NCBI GenBank assembly: GCA_036274495.1
Contig: DASUFP010000036.1
Location: 1 to 49,581, forward strand
Length of the DNA stretch: 49,581 nt
Direction: 5' to 3'
Source of the DNA: DASUFP01 sp036274495
GTDB taxonomy: Bacteria; Bacteroidota; Bacteroidia; AKYH767-A; OLB10
Shown: in pieces, positions 42,683-49,581 of the stretch
How the letters are laid out: each line of letters begins with the position of its first letter
Numbering within the stretch: the first letter of the stretch is position 1
Made by a program: the position numbers and the translations under genes
The notes under the pieces: model-generated
Database searches by the model: none
What the model saw: only the letters and a program-made list of their open reading frames with translations
Told to the model about the DNA's origin: nothing

Positions 42683-44023
42683 CTACAAAAGCGATAAATC
42701 GAGTCCGTCAAAGGTTCCGGAACTCATCATAAGAAAAACAGTTTTTGGTAACTTGCTATCAGTTAGTGTTTTATGCAATATTTCCGGATTATTAATCACT
42801 GATACAGCGGAGTTGTTAAAGGCATTTTTTACTTCATAAGGATCGAGTGATTTTAACTTTTTGTGGATGAGTGTTTCAGGGTTAAAATAAACAAGCGGAA
42901 CATCAGCGAGGTCCATGGTTCCGCTGTACTGATCCAGAAAATTTTCGCTCAGGCTGCTGAATGTATGCAGCTCCATACAGGCTACCAGATGCCAATCAGG
43001 ATATTGTTTTTTTACGGCATCAACCGTTGCACGGAGTTTGGATGGTGAATGGGCAAAATCTCTTATAACAATTAAATCATCGGTTCTTTTGATGGTTTCC
43101 AATCGTCTTGCAGCTCCGGTAAACGATCCGATTGAAGTAAGAAATTGTTTCCGTTCAATGCCTGCCTGTTCGCATACCAGCATAGCTGCATTCAGATTGG
43201 CCAGATTATGATCGCCAAATATGTTCAGCGGAAAATGCATTGAATCATAAATGACGGAAGTAATCCCATTCACTGTTTTGGAATCAGGAACCGAATAGGG
43301 TATCTTATTTATACCTTCAGCTAAATGGGCTGCAATTTTGTTGAGCTCCGGATCGTTTTTATAATAGATCAGTGATCCGCCGGAAGGCAGCATATCGGCA
43401 AAAATCCTGAATTGCTCCACATAATTATCAAATGTTGGAAATACATTGATATGATCCCACGCAATGCCGCTTAGAACAGCGATATCGGGTTTATAGAGGT
43501 GGAATTTAGGACGACGGTCAATTGGAGAAGCAAGGTATTCATCTCCCTCCAGAACCATTAAATCAGCACTATTTGAAAGCCGTACCATTGTATCAAATCC
43601 TGCAACTGAAGAACCGACCATGTAGTCGAAGTCGACTCCCGAATCGCGTAATACATGCATGATCATTGCAGTAATGGAGGTTTTGCCATGTGATCCCCCA
43701 ATTACAATTCTGGTTTTGTTTTTTGCGTGTTCATAAAAATACTCCGGGAAAGAATAAATTTTTAGTCCTAATTCCTTTGCCTTTAAAAGTTCAGGATTAT
43801 CAGCGCGGGCGTGCATTCCCAGGATTACCGCATCCGGTCGGGTTTCTAATTTTTCAGGATACCAGCCGGTTGCCGAAGGTAAAATCCCGGCTGCGGCGAG
43901 CCGTGACAATGATGGCTCTTTTATTTCATCGTCTGAGCCTGTAACAGAATTTCCCAAGCCATGAAGAGCCAGTGCCAAATTGTGCATTGCGGCCCCTCCT
44001 ATTGCTATGAAATGAATATGCAT
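42683..44023 (-). CDS. mpl: UDP-N-acetylmuramate:L-alanyl-gamma-D-glutamyl-meso-diaminopimelate ligase Mpl
   Basis: This 446-residue Mur ligase family enzyme joins recycled murein tripeptide to UDP-MurNAc. The N-terminal Rossmann segment HFIAIGGAAMHNLALALHGLG, the ATP-binding GGSHGKTSITAM (about 113), VVLEGDEY-like LMVLEGDEYLAS and RRLETIKRTDDLIVIRDFAHSPSKL are present. I chose the ATG at 44023 (MHIHFIAIGG) over 44059. Mpl recycles wall peptides only in DAP-type walls, which fits a Gram-negative Bacteroidota. Confidence 0.92.
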   Translation of the reverse strand: MHIHFIAIGGAAMHNLALALHGLGNSVTGSDDEIKEPSLSRLAAAGILPSATGWYPEKLETRPDAVILGMHARADNPELLKAKELGLKIYSFPEYFYEHAKNKTRIVIGGSHGKTSITAMIMHVLRDSGVDFDYMVGSSVAGFDTMVRLSNSADLMVLEGDEYLASPIDRRPKFHLYKPDIAVLSGIAWDHINVFPTFDNYVEQFRIFADMLPSGGSLIYYKNDPELNKIAAHLAEGINKIPYSVPDSKTVNGITSVIYDSMHFPLNIFGDHNLANLNAAMLVCEQAGIERKQFLTSIGSFTGAARRLETIKRTDDLIVIRDFAHSPSKLRATVDAVKKQYPDWHLVACMELHTFSSLSENFLDQYSGTMDLADVPLVYFNPETLIHKKLKSLDPYEVKNAFNNSAVSVINNPEILHKTLTDSKLPKTVFLMMSSGTFDGLDLSLL

Positions 44024-44169
44024 GTTTCGATTTGCAAAGAGGTTAAAGGTACTCAGCATCTCGGGATGAATCCTGAGGACAATGGCAAATAATAAACAGG
44101 TAATCGTTAATATTGCATATCCGGCGGCTTCGGATTTCTAAATCTATAAAGCCTGTAAAATATCCGACC

Positions 44170-45015
44170 ATGAATCTATATACCATTAACACAGGAACTT
44201 TTAAACTTGATGGCGGTGCAATGTTCGGCGTTGTGCCCAAATCTATCTGGAATAAACTTAACCCGGCTGATTCAAACAATATGTGTACCTGGGCCATGAG
44301 ATGTCTTTTGGTTCAGGACGGTAACCGGCTGATATTAATTGATAACGGGATAGGTGACAAACAGGATGATAAGTTTATGAGCTATTACTTTCTTGGCCAT
44401 GAAACAACATTGGAAAAATCGCTGAATTATTATGGATTCGGCAGGGGTGATATTACGGACGTATTTTTAACACATCTCCACTTTGACCATTGCGGGGGCA
44501 GTATCCGCTGGAACAAAGACCGAACATCTTATGAAACAGCCTTTCCAAATGCATGTTTCTGGAGTAACCGCGAACACTGGGAATGGGCTACAAAACCAAA
44601 TGCAAGGGAAAAGGCCTCGTTTCTTAAAGAAAACATTCTTCCTATTCAGGAAAGCGGGCAGCTCGAATTCGTAGACGGATTAAATGAACTGATTCCCGGC
44701 TTTAGCTGGATTACCGTAAACGGCCACACCGGATCTATGATGCTTCCCAAAATCAATTACAACGGCAAAACACTGGTTTATATGGCTGATTTGATTCCCA
44801 GTGTTGCCCATATACCTGTAGCTTATGTAATGGCATATGATACCCGGCCTTTGATTACGCTTGAGGAAAAGGCGGCTTTTTTAAAAGATGCAGCGGCGAA
44901 CGATTACACATTGATTTTTGAACACGATGCTGTTCACGAATGCTGTTCGTTAATTCAAACCGAAAGAGGAATCAGGTCCTCAGAAACATATACGCTTTCC
45001 TCATTTACCGGATAA
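44170..45015 (+). CDS. MBL-fold metallohydrolase
   Basis: This 281-residue beta-lactamase-fold enzyme has the zinc-binding THLHFDHCGG, then VNGHTGSMM (third His), MADLIPS (Asp) and EHDAVHECC near the end. It begins at the ATG at 44170 (MNLYTINTGTFKLDGGAMFG), not the earlier in-frame ATG at 44113. Such enzymes hydrolyse many esters and lactones and the substrate is unknown. It is convergent with comEC, overlapping it by 15 bases, and divergent from mpl. Confidence 0.92.
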   Translation: MNLYTINTGTFKLDGGAMFGVVPKSIWNKLNPADSNNMCTWAMRCLLVQDGNRLILIDNGIGDKQDDKFMSYYFLGHETTLEKSLNYYGFGRGDITDVFLTHLHFDHCGGSIRWNKDRTSYETAFPNACFWSNREHWEWATKPNAREKASFLKENILPIQESGQLEFVDGLNELIPGFSWITVNGHTGSMMLPKINYNGKTLVYMADLIPSVAHIPVAYVMAYDTRPLITLEEKAAFLKDAAANDYTLIFEHDAVHECCSLIQTERGIRSSETYTLSSFTG

Positions 45016-46995
45016 ACGAATGGTGAATGCCCCCTGCCGGTCAACCACATGACAGGAGAATGATTTCAGGTGTACACTGTCCTTTTTTGCAGAATTGTCC
45101 GCTGAATTGATGCCTTTATCGGTAACAAGCCAATCGTTGGCGGTCAAAGCAATTGTATTTTTCGATGCTTCGGCGTACGAATGCTGCCAAAGGATTTTTT
45201 GTTTTCCATTCCTGATTTTAATACAGCTTCCATAATTTAATTTTATGTACTGAATATGCCTGATGTTATTTTGCAGGAGATGGCCTTTGATAATTGCAAT
45301 TGCTTTAGCAGAGTCCGGAGTTAAAACCACCGCGCTTTCGGATTTGGTAAAAACCAGCACAGGATTTGCCGGTGACCTGAATACCAGGAATTCCTTATGA
45401 TCTGCACTTTTCATTCTGTTGTAGGCGGTTGTTCCGAAAAAAAGCGCCAACCCTATGAGCAGATTTCGTAACCGCCGAAAACTTTTTTCAACTATAAGAA
45501 AATAACAGCAGGCAACTACCAGGAGGAGTAACAGGCATTCGAATAAATTAATATAAATGCCGTCGATTACCGATCCCGGCCAATTGGCAATGGTAGTGGT
45601 GCAAAAGATAAGTGCTTTGAGTGTATTTGAAAGGGCCCACCGGAGTACTTCCCCGAGAATTGAAATCCATCCGAGCGAAAGCATCAGCATACCCAGGTAC
45701 AGTACTATGGTCGCCAGGGGAACGATCACCAGGTTTGCAATCATAAAATAGGTTGGAAACCTGTGGAAGTAAAAGAGGCTTACTGCAAAAGTTGCTGCCT
45801 GAGCGGCAACAGATACCGCCACCATATCGCGCATGGCCTGTACAATTTTGCCGCCGGCAACGGGATTCCACTTTACCTGATTATAGAAATGAAAAATCCC
45901 CAGCACTGCAAGAAAGGAGAGTTGAAAGCCGGCGTTGAAAAGATAAGCCGGTTCAAACAAAAACATAATTAGGGCTGTAGCGGCCATATTGTTTGAAAGG
46001 TTTCCGGATTTATGAAACAGTTTACTTGCAAGAACCAGTGTCATCATCATGGCTGCCCTTATAATGGAAGGCGAAAAACCTGTAAGTGATGTATAATACC
46101 AGGTCACACCAATCAATATCAGGTATTGCAGGAATTTTAGCTTAACCGGTATGCGCAGCAGATTTAATATTTTTTCAATAATTGTAAGCAGCAAAACCAC
46201 ATGCATTCCTGAAACACACAACACATGCAGTACTCCGGCAGAACTGAAACCGGCTTGTATGTCCTGCTCCATCCACCGGTCCTCACCGAGTATAAGTGCC
46301 CCTGCAACTCCGAGCAACGCAGAATCGGGCAGCGCTCTCTTTAACAGTTCCGCGGAGGTGTTTCTAACCGGAACTGCCATAAATTTTAGTCCTGCAGGGT
46401 TACCGGCTTTTAGTACAATACCCGCGTTGCTTTTAGCATTAATCTGAAGGCGGATCCCTGAACGTTTCAGGTACGCTTTATAATCAAACTGGCCCGGGTT
46501 CATCGGCGACTTTACTTCCTCTGCAGCCGATCGGAGTACCATCAGATCGCCCGGAACAGGATTTATTACTCCGGCATCCCCTATCCTCACCATAACCTTT
46601 GCTGATCGCCGATACAATGCGGTGTTCGTTACGGGTGTCCAAAGGGTTCCGGTAAACCTTACTGCTTTTGATTTCCACGATGGGTTATCGTCAACACTTA
46701 CTATTGAAACAGAAGTTGAAGGAGGCCGGGTATGGACAAATGCCGCCGACTTCAGTACCATTATCAGGTAACCCGCAAAGTACCAGCTTGTATAAAGGGG
46801 AATACCCATCAGCCATCGATGGGCATGAGCACCTGTAGCATACTTTTTGAAAGTGAACAAGCCATTAACGCAGAATGCGGTAAAAAAGCTGATGAGTGCA
46901 GTGTGCAAAGAAAAATCGGTACTCAGGCCTGAAAGAATGCCGAAGGCAAAAGGAACCAGAAGCCTGAAAACCGGAACGCGGGTCCAGGTTTTCAT
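45001..46995 (-). CDS. comEC: ComEC/Rec2-family membrane protein without MBL domain
   Basis: This is a 664-residue multi-pass protein, the DNA uptake channel family. An N-terminal hydrophobic region with an OB-like soluble part (DUF4131-like, about 90-200) is followed by the Competence domain with VAGALILGEDRWM, HVLCVSGMHVVLLL and TGFSPSIIRAAMMM and many helices to about residue 530. The remaining about 120 residues do not show MBL zinc motifs (no HxHxDH), unlike long ComEC forms. I chose the ATG at 46995 (MKTWTRVPVFRLLVPFA). Role in DNA uptake is inferred. Confidence 0.9.
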   Translation of the reverse strand: MKTWTRVPVFRLLVPFAFGILSGLSTDFSLHTALISFFTAFCVNGLFTFKKYATGAHAHRWLMGIPLYTSWYFAGYLIMVLKSAAFVHTRPPSTSVSIVSVDDNPSWKSKAVRFTGTLWTPVTNTALYRRSAKVMVRIGDAGVINPVPGDLMVLRSAAEEVKSPMNPGQFDYKAYLKRSGIRLQINAKSNAGIVLKAGNPAGLKFMAVPVRNTSAELLKRALPDSALLGVAGALILGEDRWMEQDIQAGFSSAGVLHVLCVSGMHVVLLLTIIEKILNLLRIPVKLKFLQYLILIGVTWYYTSLTGFSPSIIRAAMMMTLVLASKLFHKSGNLSNNMAATALIMFLFEPAYLFNAGFQLSFLAVLGIFHFYNQVKWNPVAGGKIVQAMRDMVAVSVAAQAATFAVSLFYFHRFPTYFMIANLVIVPLATIVLYLGMLMLSLGWISILGEVLRWALSNTLKALIFCTTTIANWPGSVIDGIYINLFECLLLLLVVACCYFLIVEKSFRRLRNLLIGLALFFGTTAYNRMKSADHKEFLVFRSPANPVLVFTKSESAVVLTPDSAKAIAIIKGHLLQNNIRHIQYIKLNYGSCIKIRNGKQKILWQHSYAEASKNTIALTANDWLVTDKGINSADNSAKKDSVHLKSFSCHVVDRQGAFTIRLSGK

Positions 46996-47072
46996 TGAAA
47001 AGTGGTTTAAAATGAATATCAAAGATAATGATCTCAGTTTCAATTTCAACCCTAATTCCGGTCATTTAATTT

Positions 47073-47080
47073 TATATTTG
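47073..47080 (+). promoter_or_regulatory. rhomboid-gene -7 box TATATTTG, four bases before the ATG
   Basis: An exact TAnnTTTG is separated from the rhomboid ATG (47085) by GGCC only. Transcription would start at or very near the start codon. Confidence 0.5.
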
Positions 47081-47084
47081 GGCC

Positions 47085-47696
47085 ATGTCAATAACAGAAA
47101 TTCTTGTCGGAGTTACCTGTATCATCTCCATTGCGGCATTTTATAACCGGGATATAATGCACCGGATGATTTTCAATCCTTATATGATTTCGGAACGGAA
47201 ACAATGGTACCGGTTCTTTTCTTCAGGATTTATACATTCCGACTGGATTCATTTGTTTGTGAACATGATTGTTTTGTGGAGTTTTGGACAGGTCGTAGAG
47301 GAATATTATCAGATTGTTTTTGAGGAAAAGGCCACATTTTACTACCTCCTGCTCTACTTTGGCGGAATGCTGATTTCGATTACTCCCAGTTACAAGAGAA
47401 ATATGCACAATGCGGGTTACAACGCGCTTGGAGCTTCGGGAGCTGTTTCTTCGGTTCTCTTTGCGGCTATTCTCTTTCAGCCTTTACAAAAAATATACTT
47501 ATACGGTATCATTGGATTGCCGGGCATTTTGTTGGGCGCAGCCTATCTTGTATACAGCTACTACATGAACAAAAAGGGCAACGATAATGTCAATCATGAT
47601 GCTCATTTTTGGGGTGCCGTTTTTGGAATGCTGTTTACGGTGTTGTTAAAACCGACGCTGTTCATCTATTTTTTAGACCAACTCACCTCCTTTTAA
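47085..47696 (+). CDS. rhomboid family intramembrane serine protease
   Basis: This 203-residue multi-pass membrane protease has all the catalytic marks: HLFVN with N60, GASG with Ser118, and AHFWGAVFG with His174. About six membrane helices are visible. The C-terminus is short. Substrates are unknown. It is the first of a tight trio with gmhB (one base gap) and the class IV aminotransferase, which is not a known functional group. Confidence 0.92.
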   Translation: MSITEILVGVTCIISIAAFYNRDIMHRMIFNPYMISERKQWYRFFSSGFIHSDWIHLFVNMIVLWSFGQVVEEYYQIVFEEKATFYYLLLYFGGMLISITPSYKRNMHNAGYNALGASGAVSSVLFAAILFQPLQKIYLYGIIGLPGILLGAAYLVYSYYMNKKGNDNVNHDAHFWGAVFGMLFTVLLKPTLFIYFLDQLTSF

Positions 47697-47697
47697 G

Positions 47698-48183
47698 ATG
47701 AGCAAAATACTTTTCCTCGACCGTGACGGTGTCATAAATGCGGACCGGCAGGATTATACCTGGAAAATCAGTGATTTTATTTTTCTTCCTGGTGTCTTTG
47801 AAGCTTGTTTACACTGGCAAAAAGCCGGATTCAAAATCATAGTTGTAACCAACCAGGGAGGCGTTGCCAAAGGATTATACCGCCACAACGATGTGAATGT
47901 ATTGCATAACCATATGAACGATGCTTTCATGTCTGCCGGTGTTAATATAACCGATGTTTATTATTGTCCGCACCATCCCGACTCGGGGCTGTGTCTTTGC
48001 CGAAAGCCCGGGTCGTTACTGGTTGAGAAAGCGCTTGCCGTACATAACGGTAATCCTGAGGAGTCGTGGTTTATCGGTGATCGTGAACGGGATATTGTTG
48101 CGGCAAACGGTGCCGGGGTGAAAGGCGTTTTAATCCCGGAAAACGGTAATCTGATGACCATCTATTCCAATCAGGTGTGGTAA
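47698..48183 (+). CDS. gmhB: HAD-IIIA phosphatase, probable D,D-heptose 1,7-bisphosphate phosphatase
   Basis: This 161-residue HAD phosphatase has DxD in FLDRDGVIN, the TN motif VVTNQGGVAKG, the zinc-ligand cluster CPHHPDSGLCLCRKP and the acidic motif FIGDRERDI. The cysteine cluster and size match GmhB rather than general HAD proteins, with histidinol phosphatase as an alternative. Heptose is a lipopolysaccharide core sugar, but no other heptose genes are near. Its stop overlaps the next ATG by one base (TAATG). Confidence 0.82.
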   Translation: MSKILFLDRDGVINADRQDYTWKISDFIFLPGVFEACLHWQKAGFKIIVVTNQGGVAKGLYRHNDVNVLHNHMNDAFMSAGVNITDVYYCPHHPDSGLCLCRKPGSLLVEKALAVHNGNPEESWFIGDRERDIVAANGAGVKGVLIPENGNLMTIYSNQVW

Positions 48184-49010
48184 TGAAAACCCAATGTGCT
48201 TTTCAGGGAATGTCGGATTTATCCGGAAGCAGCAACCGCTCCTTCCGGTACGGCGATGGTTTGTTTGAGACCATAAAAGTGAGGAAAGGTATCCCCTTGT
48301 TTTTGGATGCACATTATCACAGACTCCTTGCCGGGATGAAAGTACTGCAGTTCAAGGGCGGCCAATGTGATGCGTTTTCATCGTTCAAAAATGGTATCGA
48401 AGAACATCTGAAAAAGAATGTAGTTGAAAATGCAAGATTGCGCCTTCAGCTCTTCAGAAGCGAAGGAGGTTATTATACCCCGGTATCGGATACCTATGAT
48501 TGCGTGATTCACTCAGAGCCTCAGAGTAATTCGGATTATTTGTTTGCCCAAACACTGAAGGTCGGTATTTACACCGGACAGCAAAAAGTAAACGGTGCGC
48601 TTTCCTCAATAAAATCGGCATCGGCTTTATTGTATGTGGTAGCATCAATCGATGCCCGAAACCGCAAGCTGGACGACTGCCTGTTGTTGAACAGCGAAGG
48701 AAATGTCATTGAGTCATCGCGCTCCAATGTTTTTATGGTTAAAAACGAAATAGTTCAAACCCCTCCCCTGTCTGAAGGCTGTGTTGACGGTGTTATGCGA
48801 AAACAGGTTCTGCAGCTGCTTTTGAACCAGGGACAAAGAGTTATTGAAAGGCCTCTTACCGTTACGGACATAAAAACGGCAGATGAGGTATTTCTTACAA
48901 ACGTGATTCAAGGCGTTCAGGCGGTTTCACATCTGGATGGGGCAACCTACCCCCATAAGTATTCAGAAATGCTGTGTGCAAGCCTTAATGAGGCTCTGGA
49001 AGTATTATGA
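48183..49010 (+). CDS. class IV aminotransferase (PabC/D-amino acid transaminase-like)
   Basis: This 275-residue PLP enzyme has fold type IV features: SFRYGDGLFETIKVRKG near the start, the lysine site ALSSIKSASALLYV, the EGNVIESSRSNVFMVK segment and EVFLTNVIQGVQAV. The family includes aminodeoxychorismate lyase (PabC), branched-chain and D-amino acid transaminases. Length and the short N-terminus fit PabC best but this is not certain. I chose the ATG at 48183 rather than GTG at 48177. Its 3' end overlaps the convergent ABC-F gene by six bases. Confidence 0.85.
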   Translation: MKTQCAFQGMSDLSGSSNRSFRYGDGLFETIKVRKGIPLFLDAHYHRLLAGMKVLQFKGGQCDAFSSFKNGIEEHLKKNVVENARLRLQLFRSEGGYYTPVSDTYDCVIHSEPQSNSDYLFAQTLKVGIYTGQQKVNGALSSIKSASALLYVVASIDARNRKLDDCLLLNSEGNVIESSRSNVFMVKNEIVQTPPLSEGCVDGVMRKQVLQLLLNQGQRVIERPLTVTDIKTADEVFLTNVIQGVQAVSHLDGATYPHKYSEMLCASLNEALEVL

Positions 49011-49581
49011 TTGCGTGGCAATATCTGCCAGTTCCAGCCATCTTGCAGTTTGTGTGTGAATATCGGCCTCAACCTGCGCATATTCTTCAACTGCCTTTTG
49101 TACGATTTCCGGGTTGGAGGTGCTCCCTGAAAGTATCGCTTCAAGTTCAGTTTTTCTTTGCTCAAGTACGTTAATTGAACTTTCCAGACTTTCAAATTCC
49201 TTTTGTTCCTTGTAGGAGCGTTTTTGTTTCCTCTCTTTTGGAGGTTTAGCCTGAGCAGGAATTTCTTTTTGAACAGCTGTTGAAGGACTTTTTTTATCCA
49301 TTTGCCTGTAGGCGGAATAGTTGCCATGTATATCCCGGATGGTTCCGGTCCCATCCAATACAAATACATGATCAACCAGTCGGTCCATAAAGTAGCGGTC
49401 GTGGGTCACCAGCAACATGCAGCCGGCATAATCTGACAGAAATTCTTCCAGGATATTCAGTGTTGTGATATCGAGGTCGTTGGTTGGCTCGTCAAGAATT
49501 AAAAAGTTGGGATTTTTCAATAATACTGTAAGCAGTTGCAGTCTTTTAAGCTCACCACCGCTCAGTTTTGAAACTTGTGTG
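49005..49581 (-). CDS. ABC-F family ATPase, Uup-type (partial, N-terminus off the right edge)
   Basis: This is the C-terminal part (about 191 codons) of a soluble ABC-F protein, open to the window edge. The second ATPase domain shows the signature LSGGELKRLQLL, Walker B FLILDEPTNDLDI and H-loop LVTHDRYFMDRLVDHVFVLD. A Lys-rich linker (PKERKQKRSYKEQ) and a coiled-coil tail (LESSINVLEQRKTELEAILS) match the Uup C-terminal domain. ABC-F proteins act on ribosomes. An internal TTG at 49520 is not the start. Confidence 0.9.
   Translation of the reverse strand, partial: TQVSKLSGGELKRLQLLTVLLKNPNFLILDEPTNDLDITTLNILEEFLSDYAGCMLLVTHDRYFMDRLVDHVFVLDGTGTIRDIHGNYSAYRQMDKKSPSTAVQKEIPAQAKPPKERKQKRSYKEQKEFESLESSINVLEQRKTELEAILSGSTSNPEIVQKAVEEYAQVEADIHTQTARWLELADIATQS

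Noticed and set aside
1..49581. Search for CRISPR arrays, insertion sequences, prophage or toxin-antitoxin and defence genes
   Set aside because: No spaced repeats, transposase, integrase or recognisable defence gene was found; the content is core chromosome. RecQ, the methyltransferase and MoxR were considered as defence parts but their neighbours do not support this.

Overview
The window is an ordinary stretch of chromosome from a member of the Bacteroidota. Four things support this. Two secreted proteins carry C-terminal type IX secretion sorting domains, and a PorD-like gene is present. There is a complete Bat (aerotolerance) operon. The order bamD, omega subunit, coaBC, porD, recN, fabI is a familiar Bacteroidota arrangement. 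Finally, many genes are preceded by the phylum-specific TAnnTTTG -7 promoter box, sometimes with a TTG -33 box 17 to 20 bases upstream. I see no insertion sequence, prophage, integrase, CRISPR array or rRNA gene. Several family-level assignments (Rho neighbour DUF4293, DUF3078, DUF4835) fit the same phylum. I cannot name a genus from sequence alone.

Layout. Positions 1-2009 hold the first 669 codons of gyrA on the minus strand, divergent from clpC (2367-4919). Minus-strand genes then run from 4988 to 11895. They encode a zinc-ribbon methyltransferase, fabI, recN, porD, coaBC, an omega-like RNA polymerase subunit and bamD. From 12066 the plus strand holds an alpha-oxoamine synthase family enzyme, a lysine/alanine-repeat histone-H1-like protein, recQ, a 3-methyladenine DNA glycosylase and the diadenylate cyclase cdaA. 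A minus-strand trio at 17388-20686 encodes a TMTC-like membrane protein with TPRs, a TPR lipoprotein and a short-chain dehydrogenase. It is followed by a GNAT-like gene, a tRNA-Lys, a type IX secreted SprB-repeat protein, msrA, two small proteins (one a membrane protein with HExxH), a DUF3078 protein, mscL, an ABC exporter and truA.

The centre of the window (29418-37761) is an eight-gene Bat operon: moxR, DUF58, a BatD-like extra gene, then batA, batB, batC, batD and batE, followed by a small phosphoesterase. The products suggest an AAA+ chaperone acting with von Willebrand A and TPR proteins at the inner membrane and periplasm. Next come DUF4293 and rho (divergent), a multi-Ig-like type IX secreted protein, mpl, an MBL-fold hydrolase, comEC, a rhomboid, gmhB, a class IV aminotransferase and the C-terminal part of an ABC-F ATPase that runs off the right edge.

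I did not find an obviously new multi-gene system. The best candidates for a second look are the small HExxH membrane protein and its helical partner, the TMTC-like protein with its TPR lipoprotein, the extra BatD-like gene, the oxoamine synthase that may feed sphingolipid or sulfonolipid synthesis, and a set of -7 boxes only four or five bases upstream of start codons, which implies leaderless mRNAs.
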